From an uncultured Lachnospiraceae bacterium (GTDB lineage Bacteria > Bacillota_A > Clostridia > Lachnospirales > Lachnospiraceae), in assembly GCA_902783205.1 (NCBI GenBank), contig CACZQE010000109.1:1-5538 (forward strand): a stretch of DNA of 5,538 nucleotides, read 5' to 3'. A program made the translations under genes and the position numbers. Shown in pieces: positions 1 to 4,697 of this stretch (its first letter is position 1; each line of letters begins with the position of its first letter). A model generated the notes under the pieces. The model was not told the DNA's origin. It saw only the letters and a list, made by a program, of their open reading frames with translations, and ran no database searches.

Positions 1-19
1 AAAGAATGGAGTGATATGA

Positions 20-559
20 ATGAGAGATAGAGTTGAAAATATGACTACGGAGCAGCTCAATGCCCGGATTCTGCATGAGCTCATGTTCATTAGCAGAGGA
101 CTCAGGCGGGGAAGAAAGGAAGGTCCCGGAGCCCACGGCCCCCGCGGTCCTCATGGACGTCCCTGTTTCCCTGACGGGCCTGTGGCAGACCATATGCCCT
201 ACATGAGAAGACCACATCGCGGTCTTTCCCGGGAGAGGATCCTGGAAGTACTCCTGAATCATGAAGAAGGCATGCGGCAGAAAGACATCGGGGAAGTTCT
301 GGGTGTCAATCCTTCCGCCATCTCCGAGATGATCAGCCGCCTGACGGAAGACGGATATCTGAAAAGAACCGTAGACCCTGACGACAGAAGAGCAACCAGA
401 GTCACACTGACGGAACTGGGTTACGCCAGAGCCTGTGAAGTAGCAGACGAGAGAAGCCGGCAGATGGGAGAACTTTTCAAAAACCTGACCAGACAGGAAA
501 AAGAAGAACTTCTCCGACTGCTGCAGAAAATACATACTGAAAATGAACTAGAGGTCTAG
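20..559 (+). CDS. MarR-family winged-helix transcriptional regulator with Gly/Pro/Arg/His-rich insert
   Basis: A 179-residue protein, slightly longer than most MarR regulators (about 140-160). An N-terminal helix (residues about 10-30) is followed by a Gly/Pro/Arg/His-rich linker (about 31-68, one Cys at 49). A winged helix-turn-helix then spans about 69-134: QKDIGEVLGV, recognition helix NPSAISEMISRLTEDGYL (97-114), and the wing with the MarR-typical DPDDRRATRVTLTELG pattern. A charged C-terminal helix (about 144-175) would complete the dimer interface. From family knowledge it should bind DNA as a dimer and respond to a small ligand or stress signal; the target is not visible. ATG at 20 is chosen because GGAG at 8-11 lies 8 nt upstream; ATG at 16 meets a stop after four codons. 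Met8 (ATG at 41) is a weaker alternative. No partner gene follows on this strand, so any operon partner would lie left of the window. Family call is firm; ligand unknown. Confidence 0.93.
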   Translation: MRDRVENMTTEQLNARILHELMFISRGLRRGRKEGPGAHGPRGPHGRPCFPDGPVADHMPYMRRPHRGLSRERILEVLLNHEEGMRQKDIGEVLGVNPSAISEMISRLTEDGYLKRTVDPDDRRATRVTLTELGYARACEVADERSRQMGELFKNLTRQEKEELLRLLQKIHTENELEV

Positions 560-609
560 AAATCTGCTGAACAGGGCAGATACAAATATAGAATCATAAA
601 ACAAAAGGA

Positions 610-678
610 GACGTCGCAGTAACGTTCTCGCCCATTTTATTAAAGATGGTCGAATCGTAACTGCTGACGCCTTTTTTT
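610..678 (+). terminator. Long imperfect hairpin plus T7 run, likely terminator of the MarR gene
   Basis: Starts 50 nt after the MarR stop codon. The 5' arm 610-636 pairs with the 3' arm 645-671 around an 8-nt loop (637-644), with a few mismatches and two single-base bulges (627, 665). Seven T residues (672-678) follow directly, the layout of a rho-independent terminator reading on the + strand. The 5' arm contains a 25-nt segment repeated exactly at 1135-1159, so this is also one copy of a repeat family. Confidence 0.75.
612..636 (+). repeat. 25-nt direct repeat, copy 1 (5' arm of first hairpin)
   Basis: Begins CGTCGCAGTAACGTTC and ends CGCCCATT. It is identical over 25 nt and in the same orientation to 1135-1159; the bases just outside differ in the two copies. 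The 3' arms of the two hairpins have diverged while the 5' arms are identical. Confidence 0.9.
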
Positions 679-1129
679 GTGGCCGGATCTTATTGTGATA
701 CCTGTTCATACAGTAAGCAATGGCGAAAATCACGCTCCGTGCCGTTATATTCCATCATGATAGTTCTTTTCTTAATTATTGAAGGACATTCAGGAATGTA
801 TGTCATGGATACTTTTATCTTTAGATACTTTGATGGTACATTTTCCTGATTTTTCATGTATAAATCGTGTAATCGCTGTATTTGGTTATATTCTCCACTT
901 TCATTTTCATGGATAGATATGTAAAAGGTTTCTTTTGATGGAAACAGACAAAATAATTCATGTAAAAATGAAATTCAATTATACTTGATGGACAGAATTT
1001 TTATACTGTCATGTATGAATCAGCTTTAAATAATGATTGATGGAAAGATTCTTCAAAAGTATGAAGAATCTCAACAAAAACACGAAAAACCAAATATGAG
1101 CACGTAAAATTTCAATAAAACACAAAGAG
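679..1129. other. A+T-rich ORF-free stretch between two related hairpins
   Basis: This is most of the 681-bp gap between the convergent MarR gene and the zinc-ribbon gene. It is clearly richer in A+T than the genes either side. It has no reading frame of useful length with a ribosome binding site on either strand, and no tRNA-like or known riboswitch-like fold was recognised. Its main content is a degenerate direct-repeat series (779-1071, listed separately). A decayed gene or an inserted non-coding element are both possible. Confidence 0.6.
779..1071 (+). repeat. Degenerate tandem array, about 50-54-bp units with TTGATGG core
   Basis: TTGATGG occurs exactly at 830, 935, 985 and 1037, and as TTGAAGG at 779. 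A weak match (TTTGGTT) at 881 fills the one double-length gap. Unit spacings are therefore 51, 51, 54, 50 and 52. A second conserved block lies 22-26 nt into five of the six units, resembling TTCATGTATAAATC (802, 853, 907, 957, 1008); the last unit has only a loose version (AGTATGAAGAATC). Several units carry a short inverted repeat between the blocks: GACAT/ATGTC at 785-804, TACAT/ATGTA at 837-860, GACAG/CTGTC at 991-1010. The last has a 9-bp stem, 1046-1054 with 1063-1071. The repeats are old or loosely conserved; function unknown. Confidence 0.5.
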
Positions 1130-1196
1130 GGGGGCGTCGCAGTAACGTTCTCGCCCATTCACAGAAGAATGGACAGAACGTTACTGTGACGCCCCC
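1130..1196. terminator. Very stable hairpin downstream of the zinc-ribbon gene, likely terminator and repeat copy 2
   Basis: Bases 1130-1151 pair with 1175-1196 over 22 bp (one G-U wobble). A small internal loop (1152-1154 against 1173-1174) and six more pairs (1155-1160 with 1167-1172) follow, closed by the 6-nt loop ACAGAA. It starts 45 nt past the stop codon of the leftward zinc-ribbon gene. The flank on the leftward-reading strand is only moderately T-rich (CTCTTTGTGTTTT). The rightward flank reads GTTTTGTTATTATATC, so termination in either direction is possible. The 5' arm is the second copy of the 25-nt repeat. Confidence 0.65.
1135..1159 (+). repeat. 25-nt direct repeat, copy 2 (5' arm of second hairpin)
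   Basis: Exact same-strand copy of 612-636, 523 bp away. Here the matching 3' arm is nearly perfect, giving a much stronger hairpin than copy 1. The two copies bracket the A+T-rich repeat array. Confidence 0.9.
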
Positions 1197-1240
1197 GTTT
1201 TGTTATTATATCTTTTTACATCTGCCGTGTTCAGCAGCTT

Positions 1241-2788
1241 TTAGTATCCCATGTTAGCCTGATTATATGCGTAGCAGATGGAGTTCAGGTTCTTGCACAT
1301 AAAATTGGTTGCGATAAAGGGTCCGATTCCGCAGATAAGGACACCGAATATCTGCCACATCAGATAGGTTGTTCCGTTCTCCTGGATGTGGAGACCGTAC
1401 CGGGGACCGTTTTCCGCAATACGGTTGCCAAGAGCATACCACCAGTAAAGACCGTAGATTCCGCAGGTACAGACTGTAAGCAGAACGTAGGTCAGGAGAC
1501 CGGCAGTATTCTTTCCGTCTCCTTCACAGGCAACGTTGACATCTTTTACAATGCCGTGAATGAAAAAGAAACTGTAGATTCCGCAGGTAATCAGATTCAG
1601 AAGAATGTACTTGACAAGACTGCGGTCTGTGGTAAGCATCACGGGACCGGTCGGCGGTGCACCTGCAGGTCCTGTGGGCCTTCCGTATACAGGAGGCTGG
1701 TAAGGTACCGGTGAACCGTCCGCGCGTGTGCCGGGTCCGCCGCCGTAGGGTACGCCGGAAGGAATCTCAGCGCCTGTGTTGACTGAACTGTAGCTTCCTG
1801 AATCCGGTGTAGCGGAACTGCCAGTGCCGGGTGCGGCGGGTCCGCCGTATGAAGCGGGTCCCTGACCTCCGGTGGGATTACTCACGTTGATAGAGGACGC
1901 CATGGCTTTAATATCTTCGATGGACATGGAAAGTGACTGTCCGAAAGGAATACCCTGCCTGAAGGGTGGAATTCCCATCTGCTGAATTATCACGAAAAAG
2001 CCGCCGATGGCAATCAGACACGGAATCAGGATCCATAAGGCGGTACGCTGCAGGTAAAAACCGTACTGATAGACCAGAGAGTCGATCAGCAGCATGAAAA
2101 GATAGTAGAAAAGAGCCAGTCCGGCTGTCAGTCCGCATGCGGCGGTCACGGCAGTCATGGACGAGGAGGCATATTTTCTGTCAAACTTGAGTACATGCAG
2201 GAGCAGCAGCAGTCCGGAAGCCATGGAACTTAATGCCGTAATTATATGGACCAGCCTGAAAATCAGATAGACCAGAATCTGGCCGAAAGTACTGTAGGCC
2301 AGAGAATATCTGAAATAGTTGAAACTCCAGCTTAAAGCAGTGAATATCTGACTGATACCTACAAAAAGAAGAATCAGTCCGGTGACACCTGCAAGGATCT
2401 TGAGGATTACAGCCATGGTATCGCCGTTTGCCGAAGGGGCGGGATCCTGGTAAGCAGGACCTGTCGGGCCTCCTCCCCACGGCGGGGTACTTTCGGGTCC
2501 CGAAGCATAGCTGCCCTGATTTGAAGCTGCACCGCCGGGATTGGGGTCATAAGTCTCCGGATTAGGGTTAAAGCTTTCCGGTGCCGGAGCAGGACTATCC
2601 GAAAAGGGATCAGAACTGTCCGGAGTCGGTACAAATTCGTCGGGATCCGGGACATAGGCAGCAGGAACCGGATTAGAGTCAGCCGGAACACCCATATCAT
2701 CAATGGCAAATGATTCCGCTTTGGTGCCGCAGGCCGGACAGAACTTTGCGCCATCCGGCATTTGTCTTCCGCAATTACTACAAAACAT
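1241..2788 (-). CDS. Zinc-ribbon, DUF4234 multi-pass membrane protein
   Basis: A 515-residue protein of unknown function. A zinc ribbon opens it: Cys3, Cys6, Cys17 and Cys20 in two CxxC knuckles, the common zinc_ribbon_2 layout. A low-complexity Pro/Asp/Ser/Gly-rich stretch (about 26-122) looks disordered. Hydrophobic segments follow at about 124-150, 167-200 (one or two helices), 212-236 and 249-269. A second Gly/Pro/Ser/Tyr-rich linker spans about 300-384. The C-terminus (about 386-508) resembles DUF4234: TTDRSLVKYILLNLITCGIY, a related CTCGIYGLYWWYALGNRIAE repeat, and a third hydrophobic segment at 474-498. The ATG at 2788 has AGGAG (2794-2798) 5 nt upstream. It lies 26 nt downstream of the DUF2752 gene, so the two are probably co-transcribed. 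The cytoplasmic ribbon may bind a partner; that is inference. Domain calls are confident, role is not. Confidence 0.9.
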   Translation of the reverse strand: MFCSNCGRQMPDGAKFCPACGTKAESFAIDDMGVPADSNPVPAAYVPDPDEFVPTPDSSDPFSDSPAPAPESFNPNPETYDPNPGGAASNQGSYASGPESTPPWGGGPTGPAYQDPAPSANGDTMAVILKILAGVTGLILLFVGISQIFTALSWSFNYFRYSLAYSTFGQILVYLIFRLVHIITALSSMASGLLLLLHVLKFDRKYASSSMTAVTAACGLTAGLALFYYLFMLLIDSLVYQYGFYLQRTALWILIPCLIAIGGFFVIIQQMGIPPFRQGIPFGQSLSMSIEDIKAMASSINVSNPTGGQGPASYGGPAAPGTGSSATPDSGSYSSVNTGAEIPSGVPYGGGPGTRADGSPVPYQPPVYGRPTGPAGAPPTGPVMLTTDRSLVKYILLNLITCGIYSFFFIHGIVKDVNVACEGDGKNTAGLLTYVLLTVCTCGIYGLYWWYALGNRIAENGPRYGLHIQENGTTYLMWQIFGVLICGIGPFIATNFMCKNLNSICYAYNQANMGY

Positions 2789-2814
2789 GATTTCTCCTTT
2801 TTACGATGGTGCGG

Positions 2815-3243
2815 TTAAAAATGTATCCGTGACAAAAGCATTCTGCCAAGTATCCAGAGCCGTCCCTGCGTGATGTCGGCAGTTACGATCCGGTCCGAAG
2901 GATCAAGCAGACGGATCACATAGACGACCAGGAATATCGTGACGATCACAGCCATAACAATATTCCAGATACGGGGTCGGATTTTTCTTCTCATCAGAAT
3001 CCAGACAAGAGTCGGAAGAGGAAGAAGAAAAAGTGGATGATAGGAAAATGCTTCATGAAATTGAAAATGAAAGACCCGGATCCAGGCTCTGGTCATTCCG
3101 CATCCCGCACAGGAGATGCCTGTGAAATAGCGGATGGGGCAGGTGATGCCGGCCAGCTGCATCAGACCATACAGGAAAATGATTATTAATACTGCAGCAA
3201 GATCATCCCGATGGAATGGCAGCCGGTATGGTTTTTCTGTCAC
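2815..3243 (-). CDS. DUF2752 family small membrane protein
   Basis: A 142-residue protein with the DUF2752 signature: CPIRYFTGISCAGCGMTRA at residues 35-53 (Cys35, Cys45, Cys48), followed by HPL at 69-71 where the family often has NPL. Hydrophobic helices lie at about 15-32, 66-84 and 92-112. The start is GTG at 3243: GGAGG (3251-3255) sits 7 nt upstream and no in-frame ATG is better placed. The family's function is not established. The conserved Cys residues suggest metal or redox chemistry near the membrane, but this is inference. It is first in a two-gene unit with the zinc-ribbon/DUF4234 gene and has a consensus promoter about 60 bp upstream. Confidence 0.88.
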   Translation of the reverse strand: MTEKPYRLPFHRDDLAAVLIIIFLYGLMQLAGITCPIRYFTGISCAGCGMTRAWIRVFHFQFHEAFSYHPLFLLPLPTLVWILMRRKIRPRIWNIVMAVIVTIFLVVYVIRLLDPSDRIVTADITQGRLWILGRMLLSRIHF

Positions 3244-3302
3244 AATGCCACCTCCGAAACTCCAAAAAAGAGCCTGAAACGGACTTTTCGTTCATAGCAA
3301 TA

Positions 3303-3330
3303 ATTATAACATAGTGGCATATCCTGTCAA
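3303..3330 (-). promoter_or_regulatory. Consensus sigma-A promoter for the DUF2752 / zinc-ribbon operon
   Basis: Read leftwards, TTGACA (3325-3330) and TATAAT (3303-3308) are both perfect consensus, separated by 16 bp. Transcription would start near 3296, leaving a leader of roughly 50 nt before the GTG at 3243. The -35 box lies in the left arm of a 9-bp inverted repeat. Confidence 0.8.
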
Positions 3331-3359
3331 CATCAGCGGCCTTCGTCTTTTTGACAGGA
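3322..3359. repeat. 9-bp perfect inverted repeat in the divergent promoter region
   Basis: TCCTGTCAA (3322-3330) and TTGACAGGA (3351-3359) are perfect reverse complements separated by 20 bp. The left arm contains the -35 box of the leftward promoter. The right arm gives a TTGACA on the + strand with no good -10 at the right distance. It could be an operator, or simply a duplicated -35 element. Confidence 0.4.
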
Positions 3360-3399
3360 AAGTGGAAAAGAGTCATGAGAGAGAAAAGAAAAGTGGGGA

Positions 3400-3427
3400 T
3401 TTACATAACATTTTTTCATGATATAAT
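3400..3427 (+). promoter_or_regulatory. Extended -10 promoter for the heavy-metal permease gene
   Basis: TTTACA (3400-3405), a 16-bp spacer, then TATAAT (3422-3427) preceded by TG at 3419-3420 (extended -10, TGATATAAT). The start would be near 3434, about 50 nt before the ATG at 3486. A short dyad, ATGAT-ATA-ATCAT (3418-3430), overlaps the -10 and could hold an operator. The leader is too short for a metal riboswitch. Confidence 0.7.
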
Positions 3428-3485
3428 CATTCGAAGGAAAACATAGGGAATAAGAATTGATTCACTGTAATGTGAGGTTGAGATT

Positions 3486-4361
3486 ATGATAGCGGATGCT
3501 TTCATGGATGCGGTGATTGACACTGTAAAAATATTACCTTTTTTATTTATAACTTATCTTCTGATGGAATACCTGGAGAGCATGACCGAGGACAGGATCC
3601 GGACCGGACTGGCTAAGGTGAAAAGGACAGGACCTCTCTGGGGAGCTGTTGCGGGAGTCATACCCCAGTGCGGCTTTTCAGCAGCTGCATCCAGTCTCTT
3701 CGCCGGAGGAATTCTGTCTACCGGTACCTTGCTGGCTGTCTTTCTTTCGACGTCAGATGAGATGCTTCCCGTTTTCATATCGGAGCATGTCCCCCTGACG
3801 GTGATCTTCCGTATTCTTTGCTGCAAGGCCCTGCTGGGAATGATCAGCGGATTTATGGCGGACCTGCTTCCCATGAGAAAAAAGGAATCTGCCGCAGACG
3901 GACATAAGGAGAAGCATATCCATGATCTGTGCGAACATGAACACTGCCACTGTGAGGGAGGATCAGGCGGTATACTGAGACCTGCTTTAAACCATACGGT
4001 AAAGGTTTCGGCCTACCTTTTTGCCATTACATTTATCCTGACCTGCCTGATCGGGCTGGTGGGAGAGGAAGCCATCGCGGGATTACTGACCGGAATGCCG
4101 GTGGCAGGATCCCTGATTGCAGGTCTGATCGGCCTGATTCCCAACTGTGCCGCTTCCGTGATCATTGCCAAGCTCTATCTGACCGGCATGATTACTTCAG
4201 GACAGATGCTGTCCGGTCTGCTGGTCGGAGCGGGTGTCGGACTTCTGGTCCTTTTCCGGACCAACCGGGACAGACGGGAAAATGTCAGAATCTGCCTGAT
4301 GCTTTACGGTATCGGAGTTTTCTGGGGTATTGCGGCTGATCTTTTACATATCGTTTTCTGA
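3486..4361 (+). CDS. Putative heavy-metal exporter permease, ArsP_2/DUF2899-like ('putative manganese transporter' type)
   Basis: A 291-residue polytopic membrane protein. Two related halves carry a PxC motif inside a hydrophobic segment: GAVAGVIPQCGFSAAASS (Cys62) followed by GGILSTGTLLAVFLSTSDE, and GLIGLIPNCAASVIIAK (Cys221) followed by LTGMITSGQMLSGLLVGAG. This matches the ArsP_2 (former DUF2899) family, which databases describe as a putative heavy-metal exporter or as an arsenic or manganese transporter; the substrate is not proven. A central loop (about 133-160) is rich in His and Cys: His140, 144, 146, 151, 153, 155 and Cys149, 154, 156, a likely cytosolic metal-binding stretch. ATG at 3486 is preceded by GAGGT (3474-3478) with 7 nt spacing. 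It is a single-gene unit with its own promoter and terminator, converging on a CsoR / P-type ATPase operon, which supports a metal-efflux role. Family call fairly firm, metal unknown. Confidence 0.85.
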   Translation: MIADAFMDAVIDTVKILPFLFITYLLMEYLESMTEDRIRTGLAKVKRTGPLWGAVAGVIPQCGFSAAASSLFAGGILSTGTLLAVFLSTSDEMLPVFISEHVPLTVIFRILCCKALLGMISGFMADLLPMRKKESAADGHKEKHIHDLCEHEHCHCEGGSGGILRPALNHTVKVSAYLFAITFILTCLIGLVGEEAIAGLLTGMPVAGSLIAGLIGLIPNCAASVIIAKLYLTGMITSGQMLSGLLVGAGVGLLVLFRTNRDRRENVRICLMLYGIGVFWGIAADLLHIVF

Positions 4362-4374
4362 GGATATATAATAC

Positions 4375-4416
4375 AAAAATCCTGCCTGGTCTCTTACTGA
4401 CCGGGCAGGATTTTTT
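4375..4416. terminator. Bidirectional rho-independent terminator between convergent metal genes
   Basis: The arm AAAAATCCTGCCTGGT (4375-4390) pairs with 4400-4415 over 16 bp with one G-U wobble, around a 9-nt loop. T6 (4411-4416) follows on the + strand and the A5 run (4375-4379) gives a T run on the - strand. It serves the permease (stop at 4361) and the CsoR-family gene (stop at 4422). Confidence 0.93.
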
Positions 4417-4421
4417 GACTT

Positions 4422-4697
4422 TTATGACATGTTGGCGAAACGCTCGACTGCTTTTGTAAAGTTTTGTATGGTCTTGTCGGGATCCCCGTGGGCAAGCCCG
4501 TCTTTTACACAGTGCTGTATATGGCCTTCCAGTATGATCTGTCCGCATTTGTGGAGGGCAGATTTTGCGGCGTTGATCTGGGAGAGGATGTCCTCACAGG
4601 GGATATCCTCGTCGATCATCCGGCTGATTGCCTGGACCTGTCCCTCAATTTTCCTCAGTCTTCTGTGCAGGTTATCCGAGTCCATACATTGAATCAT
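4422..4697 (-). CDS. CsoR/RcnR-family metal-sensing transcriptional repressor
   Basis: A 91-residue all-helical protein of the DUF156 (CsoR/RcnR/FrmR) family. Diagnostic segments are RRLRKIEGQVQAISRMIDED, then CEDILSQINAAKSALHKCG and HIQHCVKDGL. Cys34, His59 and Cys63 keep the 25- and 4-residue spacing of the Cu(I) ligands Cys36-His61-Cys65 in Mycobacterium tuberculosis CsoR. An extra Cys51 and Cys4 are present. By family, the apo-protein would bind operator DNA and release it on metal binding. ATG at 4697 overlaps the TGA of the upstream ATPase gene (ATGA, 4694-4697), and GGAGG (4705-4709) lies 7 nt upstream. So it is translationally coupled to the ATPase and probably autoregulates the operon. 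The promoter is outside the window. Family is firm; copper specificity is a reasonable inference, weakened by the ATPase's non-copper motif. Confidence 0.92.
   Translation of the reverse strand: MIQCMDSDNLHRRLRKIEGQVQAISRMIDEDIPCEDILSQINAAKSALHKCGQIILEGHIQHCVKDGLAHGDPDKTIQNFTKAVERFANMS

Noticed and set aside
548..733. 61-codon reading frame on the - strand after the MarR gene
   Set aside because: It runs through the terminator-like hairpin and has no convincing ribosome binding site. Its protein is Arg/Leu-rich with no recognisable family.
978..1006. Promoter inside the A+T-rich stretch (TATAAT on the - strand at 978-983)
   Set aside because: The hexamer at the right distance upstream (GTATAA) does not resemble a -35 box, and no gene follows within the gap.
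779..1071. CRISPR array
   Set aside because: Spacing is in a plausible range, but the repeated core is only about 7 nt with loose extra blocks. There is no exact 24-37-nt repeat and there are no cas genes.
1388..2754. Several reading frames inside the zinc-ribbon/DUF4234 gene on both strands
   Set aside because: They are other-frame readings of a gene with clear domains and a good start. None has a family signature or its own ribosome binding site.
3380..3485. CsoR-type operator (TACCC...GGGTA) upstream of the permease
   Set aside because: Only isolated G-runs are present (GTGGGGAT, ATAGGGAAT); no matching C-rich half-site forms a palindrome.
3434..3485. Manganese or other metal riboswitch in the permease leader
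   Set aside because: The leader is only about 50 nt, too short for the known metal aptamers plus an expression platform.
3554..3950. Leftward reading frames inside the permease gene
   Set aside because: They are antisense to a well-supported membrane protein and show no domain or start signal.
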